Source of the DNA: an uncultured bacterium
GTDB lineage: Bacteria > Actinomycetota > Coriobacteriia > Coriobacteriales > Atopobiaceae
Assembly (NCBI GenBank): GCA_905215465.1
Contig: CAJMPT010000008.1
Coordinates: forward strand, 1 to 64,000
DNA: 64,000 nucleotides
Reading direction: 5' to 3'
Every line of letters starts with the position of its first letter. Within the stretch, counting starts at the first letter, position 1. This document shows, in pieces, positions 1 to 6,298 of the stretch. Below the pieces are notes generated by a model. That model was not told the origin of the DNA. It made no database searches and saw nothing but the letters and a program-made list of their open reading frames with translations. The translations under genes and the position numbers were made by a program.

Positions 1-54
1 CTGGTGATCTCCGCCTTGAGAGGGCGGCGTCCTAAACCGCTAGACGAACGGGCC
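1..54 (-). tRNA. tRNA-Glu (CUC), 5' part only
   Basis: The minus strand shows the 5' acceptor strand GGCCCGT, a D-arm, and an anticodon arm CCGCC-CTCTCAA-GGCGG, giving anticodon CUC for GAG (Glu). The T-arm, 3' acceptor strand and CCA lie beyond the left edge of the window. It follows tRNA-Gln by 26 bases on the same strand and probably shares its transcript. Confidence 0.9.
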
Positions 55-80
55 ACATATGCGATTCTCAAAGTGGCAAA

Positions 81-154
81 TGGCTGGGACTGAGAGAGTC
101 GAACTCCCGTTGACGGAACCAGAATCCGCTGTCCTACCACTAGACGAAGTCCCA
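81..154 (-). tRNA. tRNA-Gln (CUG)
   Basis: The minus strand folds as a complete cloverleaf. The acceptor pair is TGGGACT/AGTCCCA, and the anticodon stem GCGGA/TCCGT carries loop TTCTGGT, so the anticodon is CUG for CAG (Gln). Discriminator G and an encoded CCA complete the 3' end. Both glutamine and glutamate tRNAs here read G-ending codons, in keeping with the GC-rich codon use of the neighbours. Confidence 0.95.
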
Positions 155-194
155 ATTGCTTGCCACTTCTGTGCGCCTCTCAGCGCGAGAAATT

Positions 195-223
195 ACTATA
201 CGGAAGACCCCTGAGGATTGCAA
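195..223 (-). promoter_or_regulatory. promoter of the tRNA-Gln/tRNA-Glu unit
   Basis: Reading the minus strand, a -35 TTGCAA is followed after exactly 17 bases by a -10 TATAGT, about 40 bases before the 5' end of tRNA-Gln. This is one of the best sigma-A type promoters in the window. Confidence 0.8.
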
Positions 224-234
224 GCGGTTTTCTC

Positions 235-327
235 AAAAAAAGTTTTGTCGCGGGCAAAAAGTTCTTGCCAGCGCGCAAACTGCCTGCCAGATGCGGCAGC
301 GGAATGAGCCAGAGACAGCTGGCAGGC
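235..327 (-). terminator. probable terminator region after cca
   Basis: Downstream of the cca stop on the minus strand, a 9-bp stem GCCTGCCAG/CTGGCAGGC encloses a 28-base loop. It is followed by a short hairpin GGCAA/TTGCC and then a run of seven T. The arrangement suits transcript release before the tRNA promoter. The long loop makes the first stem less typical. Confidence 0.45.
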
Positions 328-354
328 CCGAGTCCTCCCGGCCCTCGTGCCCCG

Positions 355-1761
355 CTACTCCCCCATCCGCAGCTCGGCGAGAAGATTATCCCGTCCGTGG
401 CCGAGCTCGCCGGAAAGCACGGCGGAAAGAAGTGCGTCCAGCACCAGCCCCACGCCGGGCCCGGGCTCAAGGCCGCGCTCGCGGATGACATCGGCGCCGC
501 CAACGGCAAGCTCGCGCACCGTGAGCGGGCAGCCGGCCGCAACCTCGGCGCGCACGCGGGCGGCCATGGCGTCCAGGTCCACGGCGTAGCCACGGCAGGC
601 ACCGGCCTTGCCCAGGGCGTCCGCCCGCTTGAGGTCAACCAGCGCGAAGGCGAGCGCGCGGCCGCGGCCGGGGCAGGCCCCCTCCAGAAGCGACATCATC
701 CTGCGGCAGGAGGCGCCGCGGGCCTCCACCGGAAGGTCGTGCAGGCGGATGAGGGCCTGGGCCTCGCGGGTCACGGCCTTGGGCAGGGCCAGGCGGCCCA
801 TGACACGGCCCGCCACGCGCGCCCCCTCCTCCGGGTGGCCGAAGAAGTGGCCGCGGCCGGAGGCGTCCTGGCTCCAGCAGGCGGGCTTTGCCACGTCGTG
901 CAGGAGCGCCGCCCACCTCAGGGCCTGGCTCGGCAGCCCTCCGCAGACGCACTCCACGCCCGCGCAGACCCGCGCCGTGTGCTCCAGGACGTCATAGGCG
1001 TGGTAGGGGCTCCTCTGGTCAAAGCCGGCCATGGGGGCAAGCTCCGGCACCGCGGCGGCCATCACGGCAAACTCGTGGCGCAGCGCCCAGGCGGCACGCC
1101 CGGAGGCAAGGATCCCATCGAGCTCGGCGCCCACGCGCTCGCGGGCGATGTCGTCGAGCTCGTCCGCGCAAGCCTCCAGGGCCTCCTGCGTGGCGGGCTC
1201 TATGCCAAAGCCCAGGCGGCAGGCAAACCGCACGGCCCTGAGCACCCTCAGCGCATCCTCCCCAAAGCGGCGGCAGGGCTCTCCCACCGCACGGATGACG
1301 CCCAGCTCGAGGTCGCGCTGCCCGCCAAAGGGGTCCAGCAGGCCGCGGCGCGGGTGGTAGGCCATGGCGTTCACGGTGAAGTCTCGCCGGGCAAGGTCCT
1401 CGCGGACGTTGGTCACAAAGCGGACCTCGTCGGGGTGGCGGCGGTCGGTGTAGGCGCCCTCCACGCGATAGGTGGTCGTCTCCACCGGAAGCCCATCCAC
1501 CACAGCGGTCACCGTGCCGTGGGCAACGCCCGTCCGGTGCACCTCTATGCCGGCGGCGGAGAGAGTGCGCTCGGTCTTTTCCCAGGGGCAGGAGCAGGTC
1601 ACGTCCACGTCGTGGCCGGACTTGCCCATGAGGGCGTCGCGCACCCAGCCGCCCACGACCCACGCCTCGTAGCCCGCAGCCTCCAACGCGTCCACCACGC
1701 GCATGGCGTAGGCCGGGACCTCGGGCATCCGCCGACCGGGCTGTGTGGTCTCTGCCTGCAC
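355..1761 (-). CDS. cca: CCA-adding tRNA nucleotidyltransferase
   Basis: A 468-residue class II nucleotidyltransferase that adds or repairs the 3' CCA of tRNAs. The head domain has the GGWVRD motif followed by DVDVT, the metal-binding acidic pair. Next come the RRDFTVNAMAY motif and the RFGEDALRVLRAVRF block of the neck. A central HD-type domain reads YHAYDVLEHT and LLHDVAKP, as in the HD-containing actinobacterial and Firmicutes enzymes. I chose GTG at 1761 because AGGAGGG sits 9 bases upstream; the longer frame lacks such a site. The gene diverges from pepC, with 107 bases between the starts. An enzyme acting only as a poly(A) polymerase cannot be excluded from sequence alone. Confidence 0.93.
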   Translation of the reverse strand: MQAETTQPGRRMPEVPAYAMRVVDALEAAGYEAWVVGGWVRDALMGKSGHDVDVTCSCPWEKTERTLSAAGIEVHRTGVAHGTVTAVVDGLPVETTTYRVEGAYTDRRHPDEVRFVTNVREDLARRDFTVNAMAYHPRRGLLDPFGGQRDLELGVIRAVGEPCRRFGEDALRVLRAVRFACRLGFGIEPATQEALEACADELDDIARERVGAELDGILASGRAAWALRHEFAVMAAAVPELAPMAGFDQRSPYHAYDVLEHTARVCAGVECVCGGLPSQALRWAALLHDVAKPACWSQDASGRGHFFGHPEEGARVAGRVMGRLALPKAVTREAQALIRLHDLPVEARGASCRRMMSLLEGACPGRGRALAFALVDLKRADALGKAGACRGYAVDLDAMAARVRAEVAAGCPLTVRELAVGGADVIRERGLEPGPGVGLVLDALLSAVLSGELGHGRDNLLAELRMGE

Positions 1762-1868
1762 GTTCTTCTCCCCTCCTGGGTTTGACCCGCCAAGTCTAGC
1801 ACGGGGCCATAGGGGCGGCGCGCAGGTGCTATGCTCAGGCCGCACGCACGCAACAGAAGGGAGCACCA

Positions 1869-3230
1869 ATGGAGAAGAGCATTCAGGCCGTGACCGCCGA
1901 GGACCTGGCGGCCGCGAGCGAGGCCTTCCGCGCCGAGCGGGCCAACCTGGTGGCAAAGAACGCCGTGAGTAGCAAGGGCATCAGGGCCGCGGCCCGCGTG
2001 CCGGAGGCCGTGGCCGCAAGCGCCCTGGGCTTTGACGTGGAGGTCAGCCAGGGAGAGCGCTGCGACCAGGAGCACTCCGGCCGCTGCTGGATGTTTGCCA
2101 GCCTGAACACCATGCGCTACCGCACCATCAAGAAGTACAACCTCAAGACCTTCGAGCTCTCGCAGGCCTATCCCCTGTTCTGGGACAAGCTCGAGAAGAG
2201 CAACTGGTTCCTCGGCAACGTGATCGACACCCTAGACGAGCCCGTGGACGGCCGCCTGGTGAGCTTCCTGCTCACCGACCCCATCGGCGACGGCGGCCAG
2301 TGGGACATGTTCAAGAGCCTGGTCAAGAAGTACGGCGTCTGCCCCAAGGAGGCCATGCCCGAGACCGCCTGCTCGCGCAACACCCGCGAGATGGACTCCT
2401 ACCTCACCCGGTACCTGCGCGGATGTGTCTGCCGCCTGCGTCGCGCCCACGAGGCCGGCGTCGACGCTGACGACCTTGCCTCCATGCGCCGCGAGATGAT
2501 GGGCGAGGTATACCAGCTGCTGGCCACCTGCCTGGGCGAGCCGCCTGCGAGCTTTGAGGTCCGTCTGCGCGACAAGGACGACCAGCTGGCGCTCAGCGGC
2601 ACCTTCACGCCGCAGGAGTTCTTCTCCGAGGCCGTGGGCATGGAGCTCGACGACTACGTGAGCCTCATCAGCGCCCCGACGGCAGACAAGCCCTTCGGCC
2701 ACGCCTACACCGTGAGCCGCCTGGGCAACGTCGAGGAGGACGGGGGCGTGCGCTACCTCAACCTGCCCGTCTCCGAGCTCAAGCGCTGCGCCATGGAGCA
2801 GCTGGCAGACGGCCTGCCCGTGTGGTTTGGCTGCGACGTAGCCCAGTCCTACCTGCAGGACGAGGGCATCATGGACACCGCGGCCCTTGACGTGGACGCG
2901 CTCTTTGGCTTCCCGGTGGAGGGCTGCATGGACCGCGCCGAGCGCCTTGAGTTTGGCGAGTCCCTCATGACCCACGCCATGGTCCTGGAGGGCGTGCGCG
3001 CCAACGCCAACGGCGAGCCCGAGCTTTGGAAAGTCGAGAACAGCTGGGGCAAGGACCACGGCCGCAACGGCTTTGACACCATCAGCGACGCCTGGTTCGA
3101 CGAGTACGTCTACCAGGTCGTCGTCGACAAGAAGTACCTCACCGACGAGGAGCGCCACGTCTTTGAGACCGAGGAGGCCCGCGTCCTGGCCCCCTGGGAC
3201 CCCATGGGCTCCCTCGCCCGCACGCGCTAG
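1869..3230 (+). CDS. pepC: aminopeptidase C (bleomycin hydrolase family, C1B)
   Basis: A 453-residue cytoplasmic cysteine aminopeptidase of the papain superfamily. The active-site Cys is near residue 73 in QEHSGRCWMFASL, with the oxyanion Gln a few residues earlier. The catalytic His is in LMTHAMVLEG near residue 366 and the Asn in KVENSWG near 387. Length and motif order match PepC of lactobacilli and bleomycin hydrolase, which form a hexameric barrel and trim peptides from the amino end. There is no signal peptide. A purine-rich ribosome site precedes ATG. It is transcribed alone and ends at the terminator at 3279. Confidence 0.95.
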   Translation: MEKSIQAVTAEDLAAASEAFRAERANLVAKNAVSSKGIRAAARVPEAVAASALGFDVEVSQGERCDQEHSGRCWMFASLNTMRYRTIKKYNLKTFELSQAYPLFWDKLEKSNWFLGNVIDTLDEPVDGRLVSFLLTDPIGDGGQWDMFKSLVKKYGVCPKEAMPETACSRNTREMDSYLTRYLRGCVCRLRRAHEAGVDADDLASMRREMMGEVYQLLATCLGEPPASFEVRLRDKDDQLALSGTFTPQEFFSEAVGMELDDYVSLISAPTADKPFGHAYTVSRLGNVEEDGGVRYLNLPVSELKRCAMEQLADGLPVWFGCDVAQSYLQDEGIMDTAALDVDALFGFPVEGCMDRAERLEFGESLMTHAMVLEGVRANANGEPELWKVENSWGKDHGRNGFDTISDAWFDEYVYQVVVDKKYLTDEERHVFETEEARVLAPWDPMGSLARTR

Positions 3231-3278
3231 ACGGGCTGACAAAGGGACGGTCCCCTTGTTACATTCTCGGCATTGACA

Positions 3279-3309
3279 GGGCCCGGACGGCAGTGTCCGG
3301 GCCCTTTTT
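3279..3309 (+). terminator. Rho-independent terminator after pepC
   Basis: A perfect 10-bp stem GGGCCCGGAC/GTCCGGGCCC with a 6-base loop is followed by TTTTT. Just upstream, at 3239-3262, lies a near-palindrome with AAAGGGACGG and GTCCCCTT. I judge that this is not itself a terminator. Confidence 0.9.
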
Positions 3310-3336
3310 GCGGCCGTTTTCCGAGGGTTCGCAGAG

Positions 3337-3414
3337 CCGACCATACCCATCCGTCGGCGCCGCCGGCAAAAGCCCAGTTGGCGCTCGGCCGGAGATGCGA
3401 ATGGGCATGGTCGG
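3337..3414. repeat. intergenic inverted-repeat element enclosing the CAGTTGGC motif
   Basis: Arms CCGACCATACCCATCCG (3337-3353) and CGAATGGGCATGGTCGG (3398-3414) are complementary over 15 of 17 positions. The enclosed stretch contains AAAAGCCCAGTTGGC at 3368-3382. The same core lies inside unrelated arms at 6084-6181 and 52893-53111. There is no T-run and no convincing reading frame. A further core copy, AGCCCCAGTTGGC, lies at 3499-3511 without clear arms. Confidence 0.6.
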
Positions 3415-3570
3415 GTTTGGCAGTCCGCAAAATCTGGCCCCTGTCAAAAACATCCCCATCGAGAAGAACATGTCACAGATACCCGAATAAAGCGCCTTAG
3501 CCCCAGTTGGCGGCAAATAGCATCCAGAGTTGTGACGCGTTTTTCGCGGCACCCCGCTCGTGGGGAGAAG

Positions 3571-3606
3571 AAAAAATGCTTCGGCTCGCACACGAGCCGA
3601 AGCACG
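3571..3606 (-). terminator. terminator of the small minus-strand unit
   Basis: On the minus strand the stem TGCTTCGGCTCG/CGAGCCGAAGCA has a 6-base loop and is followed by TTTTTT. It lies 26 bases past the stop of the 41-residue peptide gene, which supports that gene being transcribed. Confidence 0.85.
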
Positions 3607-3631
3607 TTAATCCATTCCCTCTCGTCTCACT

Positions 3632-3757
3632 CTACTTCTTTCTTTTCCGGCAAACGATACGCCACACGACGTATGCGACAAGGCCAACAATCAAGTACAG
3701 GGAAAGCATAAATAGCTCAGGTGAGATGAGGCCGCGGTATAGCTCAGTGGTCTCCAT
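3632..3757 (-). CDS. 41-residue single-span membrane peptide, function unknown
   Basis: A short reading frame on the minus strand starting ATG at 3757. A GAGGGG ribosome site lies 8 bases upstream, and a clean terminator lies just after the stop. The peptide has an acidic and polar start (METTELYRG), one hydrophobic span of about 20 residues rich in L, V and Y, and a basic tail RKRKK, so an N-out, C-in membrane peptide is predicted. It follows the broken gene at 3770-4145, with its start overlapping the end of one frame of that region (TAATG). Base composition is lower in GC than the surroundings. I do not recognise the family; a small toxin, a regulator or an accessory subunit are all possible. 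Confidence 0.55.
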   Translation of the reverse strand: METTELYRGLISPELFMLSLYLIVGLVAYVVWRIVCRKRKK

Positions 3758-3769
3758 TATCCCTGCCCC

Positions 3770-4145
3770 TCAATTTGCATAGGTGTGAAGGGTCGTACCT
3801 TCCATAATTGCCTGCAAGACCGCAACGGTACCGCCCATGCCACCAAAGCTATCAATTCCAAGGCGATAAGTTGCGACGGTCGAGTTCCACGTAAAGCTCT
3901 CGCTGGAGACAGCGCAAAGAACTGTCGTATAGGTTGCACTATGAGCTCTCGTATAAACAATGAGGCCAGCAATATACAGCAGATGAAGAACGGTGCCCTC
4001 GGTTTTAAGGTTGACAGATTAGTTCCCATCCGTTGGCATCGGAAGAATGCTAGCGGCGCTCCGGCAGCGTAAATGCTGCCTACGGTATGGAAACCTTCCC
4101 TATTGGTGGGCATGATGACACTTTAAACAGCAAATAACCGCCCAT
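3770..4145 (-). pseudogene. frameshifted or decayed gene with a strong ribosome site
   Basis: On the minus strand a full AAGGAGGTG ribosome site precedes three successive ATG codons; the last, at 4145, is best spaced. That frame gives a 21-residue peptide beginning MGGYLLFKV and stops at 4080. A second frame (4113-3757) is open for 118 codons with two hydrophobic stretches. A third frame becomes open near 4005 and ends at TGA 3770, just before the ribosome site of the next gene; its product (…LHLLYIAGLIVYT…) has the most protein-like composition. Moving from the second to the third frame needs one base at the run TTAAAA. I read this as one gene broken by frameshifts, or a short leader peptide followed by a remnant. 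No family recognised. Confidence 0.4.
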
Positions 4146-4159
4146 CATCATCACCTCCT

Positions 4160-4183
4160 TACAATTATGATGATCAAATTGTA
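4160..4183 (-). promoter_or_regulatory. palindromic operator candidate ahead of the small unit
   Basis: A 24-base near-palindrome has arms TACAATT and AATTGTA around a 10-base centre. It directly abuts the AAGGAGGTG ribosome site at 4153-4161. An AT-rich palindrome at this place could be a repressor site or an mRNA hairpin that hides the ribosome site. Nothing upstream to 4340 looks like a good -35/-10 pair. The open frame over 4174-4437 runs into RNase P and I do not call it. Confidence 0.4.
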
Positions 4184-4343
4184 AAGAGATACTGCGCAGC
4201 ATCGGCTAGCGTCAGAATATCACCGGTCAACGTTACCAAGGTAAATAAGCGACGCACCAGACGTGAAGACCCCTTGCCTTGAAATGAAAGTAACCGCCCA
4301 TTGCATTCCTCAAGCAAAGACGATTGTCTTCTCGCCAAAGACG

Positions 4344-4382
4344 CAAAAAGCGCCCCGGCTCGTGCGTGAGCCAGGGCGCTTC
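4344..4382 (-). terminator. terminator of RNase P RNA
   Basis: The minus-strand stem AGCGCCCTGGCTC/GAGCCGGGGCGCT has a 6-base loop and is followed by TTTTT. It lies a dozen bases after the 3' end of rnpB. Confidence 0.88.
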
Positions 4383-4395
4383 CGTCCAAAGAGAT

Positions 4396-4764
4396 GCGAG
4401 GCGGGCCTGTAAGCCGGGTTCTGTCTGGGGCGGCCATTTATCTACTGCGGACGTCGCCGTCCGCCTCTAGCGCGCAACCCGAGCACGGTGCGGGCCACAC
4501 CATAGTGCTCCTATTTGCGTTTGCTCCGGATGGGGCTTGCCAAGCCGCCGTGTTGCCACGACGCTGGTGGTCTCTTACACCACCGTTTCAGCTTTTCCCT
4601 TTACGTGCGGCGAACCGCCCGCAGGTGGGAGTCTTCTTTTCTGCGGCGCTTTCCGTCGGGTTACCCCGCCTGGCCGTTAGCCAGCATCCTGCCCTGTGGA
4701 GCCCGGACTTTCCTCATGGCGCACGATCACTCGCGCACCCCGCGGTCGCCTGGCCCACCTCGCA
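4396..4764 (-). ncRNA. rnpB: RNase P RNA (bacterial class A)
   Basis: The catalytic RNA of RNase P, which matures tRNA 5' ends. The 5' strand GCGAGGTGGGCC pairs with the 3' strand GGCCCGCCTCGC to close helix P1. The conserved core GAGGAAAGTCCGGGCT is present near 4708-4723, and the conserved 3' segment ACAGAACCCGGCTTAC near 4407-4424. The length of about 370 bases fits the class. The 5' end was set from the P1 pairing and from an extended -10 (TGCTAGAAT on the minus strand, 4772-4780) eight bases upstream. The 3' terminator follows. Confidence 0.93.
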
Positions 4765-4810
4765 AGGGGGAATTCTAGCACGCCCGCATCCGCGACGCGA
4801 CTCGTTTGGT

Positions 4811-4816
4811 TACAAT
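4811..4816 (+). promoter_or_regulatory. candidate -10 for the crr-like gene
   Basis: TACAAT lies about 60 bases before the TTG start and is preceded by TTTGGT. No clear -35 is visible 17 bases upstream, so this is a weak call. It lies back to back with the rnpB promoter. Confidence 0.35.
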
Positions 4817-4874
4817 ATGAAGAAGTACGCAATCTCTGCGGATGGCAAGGGCCATTCCGTGAAAGGCAGCAAAC

Positions 4875-5396
4875 TTGGGTCTGTTCGATAGGTTTTCTCC
4901 GGCGGGCGCCGCTCGCCCGGACTCCGTGGCTGCCAGCCAGGCGCCCGACACCATCTGCGCGCCGCTCACCGGCTCGCTCGTCCAGCTCAAGGACGTGGCC
5001 GACCCGGTCTTCTCCCAGGGCATGCTCGGGCCCGGCCTGGGCATCTGCGGCGAGGGGGGCGTGGCCTACGCCCCCGTCTCGGGCACCGTCACCGCAACCA
5101 CCTCCACCAGCCACGCCATAGCCCTCAAGGCAGACGACGGCGCCGAGGTCCTTCTCCATGTGGGGGTGGACACCGTGGCCCTGCGCGGCCGCGGCTTCAA
5201 GACCCTGGTCAAGCAGGGTGACCACGTCAGCGCCGGAGACCCGCTCATCCTCTTTGACCGGGCCCTCATCCGCGAGCGCGGCCTGGACGACACCGTCATC
5301 GTCACCGTGACCAATGCCGACGAGATGGGCGGGGTCTCCCTCGTCGAGGGGGCCGATGTCACGGCCGGGGACGCACTTCTCACCACCGCGTGCTAG
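4875..5396 (+). CDS. crr: PTS glucose-type EIIA protein
   Basis: A 173-residue stand-alone EIIA of the glucose family, which passes phosphate from HPr to a sugar-specific EIIB. The GLFDRF amino end, the PLTG segment, the DPVFSQGMLGPG loop and the phosphorylated His within EVLLHVGVDTVAL (near residue 94) are all family hallmarks. TTG at 4875 is chosen because GAAAGG lies 8 bases upstream and the resulting start matches the family. In low-GC bacteria a free EIIA serves several EIIBC permeases; no permease is encoded here, so it must act in trans. It is followed at once by the YigZ gene. Confidence 0.93.
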   Translation: MGLFDRFSPAGAARPDSVAASQAPDTICAPLTGSLVQLKDVADPVFSQGMLGPGLGICGEGGVAYAPVSGTVTATTSTSHAIALKADDGAEVLLHVGVDTVALRGRGFKTLVKQGDHVSAGDPLILFDRALIRERGLDDTVIVTVTNADEMGGVSLVEGADVTAGDALLTTAC

Positions 5397-5398
5397 CC

Positions 5399-6040
5399 AT
5401 GGACGCCTCCAGCTACCACACGCTCGCCACGGGCATCGAGATCACCGGCGAGTTCGAGGATCGGCGCAGCCGCTTCATAGCGCAGCTCGTCCACGTTGAC
5501 GGCGAGGCCGAGGCCGAAGCCCACATTGCCGCCGTACGCGCCCGTCACCACGACGCGCGCCACAACGTGCCCGCATGGGTGCTGTCGGACGGCCGCGAGC
5601 GCTGCTCGGACGACGGCGAGCCCAGCCGCACCTCCGGCATGCCCACTCTGGACGTTCTCAAGGGCGCTGGGCTGGCCGACGTCTGCTGCGTGGTTACCCG
5701 CTACTTTGGCGGCACGCTCCTGGGGCCGGGAGGACTCGTCCGCGCCTACACCGCCGCCACGCAGGCCGCCGTGGCCGAGGCCGAGCGCCGGGGGGTCATC
5801 GTGGAAATGACCCTGGTCACGCCCGTGACGGCGCAGATTCCTTACGCGCTCTACGACCGCTGCGCCCGCCTGGTGGCAGACGCCAGCGGCAAGGTGGCCG
5901 ACTCCCTCTTTGCCGAGGACGTGCAGCTCACGTGCCTGTTCCATGCCGGAGACGAGGAGCGCTTCCTGCACGCCATGAGGGAGCTTGCCTGCGGCGAGGA
6001 CCTCTGCCGCGCAGGCGAGCCCTCGTTCAGGGAGTTCTAG
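5399..6040 (+). CDS. yigZ: YigZ/IMPACT family protein
   Basis: A 213-residue protein of the YigZ (YvyE, IMPACT N-terminal) family. The conserved DDGEPSRTSGMP block, the VVTRYFGGTLLGPGGLVRAYTAA block and a smaller C-terminal ferredoxin-like domain appear in the usual order. Family members are linked to translation or stress responses, but the bacterial role is not settled. The start is uncertain: ATG 5399 lies 2 bases after the crr stop, and an overlapping GTG at 5390 would add three residues. Neither has a good ribosome site, which suggests translational coupling to crr. Confidence 0.9.
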   Translation: MDASSYHTLATGIEITGEFEDRRSRFIAQLVHVDGEAEAEAHIAAVRARHHDARHNVPAWVLSDGRERCSDDGEPSRTSGMPTLDVLKGAGLADVCCVVTRYFGGTLLGPGGLVRAYTAATQAAVAEAERRGVIVEMTLVTPVTAQIPYALYDRCARLVADASGKVADSLFAEDVQLTCLFHAGDEERFLHAMRELACGEDLCRAGEPSFREF

Positions 6041-6083
6041 GGGGACGGACGCCTCTCCCCTAGGAGCGCATTCCCCCAACCCG

Positions 6084-6185
6084 CCGAAAAATCGGTACCC
6101 AAAAGCTCAAACCAATCACAAAGCCCCAGTTGGCGAGAAGCTCTTCTCCCCGACCCCGGGCGTTGCCTACCGATTTTTTGGTAGG
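6084..6185. repeat. intergenic inverted-repeat element with CAGTTGGC core
   Basis: Arms CCGAAAAATCGGTA (6084-6097) and TACCGATTTTTTGG (6168-6181) pair over 13 of 14 positions. Between them lie AAGCCCCAGTTGGCGAGAAG (6121-6140) and a small GAGAAG/CTTCTC pair. The right arm also forms its own hairpin, CCTACC/GGTAGG, with a T-rich loop. Immediately after, at 6191-6216, GGCGAGAAG and CTTCTCGCC form another hairpin that may terminate the crr-yigZ unit. Confidence 0.6.
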
Positions 6186-6230
6186 TGGCCGGCGAGAAGG
6201 GCACGCACTTCTCGCCTAACGAAGGATGAC

Positions 6231-6284
6231 CGAACAAATGTCCGCCTCCTGTGATATAGTTCCCTCACTTGGAACAACCGTTCG
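6231..6284 (+). promoter_or_regulatory. promoter with two LexA-like boxes (SOS candidate)
   Basis: Box 1, CGAACAAATGTCCG (6231-6244), and box 2, GGAACAACCGTTCG (6271-6284), each differ at one position from the Gram-positive LexA consensus CGAAC-N4-GTTCG. A -10 TATAGT (6255-6260) lies between them, so box 1 covers the -35 region and box 2 the start of the transcript. That layout is what repression by LexA would need. The lexA gene is not in the window. Confidence 0.6.
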
Positions 6285-6298
6285 TGATGGGAGGACCC

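Noticed and set aside
160..1785. Long open frame of 541 codons on the plus strand opposite cca
   Set aside because: It is the complement of a clear cca gene. Its composition (Ala, Gly, His, Arg) is that of a shadow frame in GC-rich DNA.
3239..3262. AAAGGGACGG…GTCCCCTT near-palindrome as a terminator
   Set aside because: No T-run, and a perfect terminator follows within 20 bases; it is probably a dispersed intergenic word.
3507..3782. 91-codon plus-strand frame in the AT-richer gap
   Set aside because: It is antisense to the membrane peptide gene and its terminator, and has no ribosome site.
4174..4437. 87-codon minus-strand frame leading up to the small unit
   Set aside because: It begins inside RNase P RNA and crosses its terminator.
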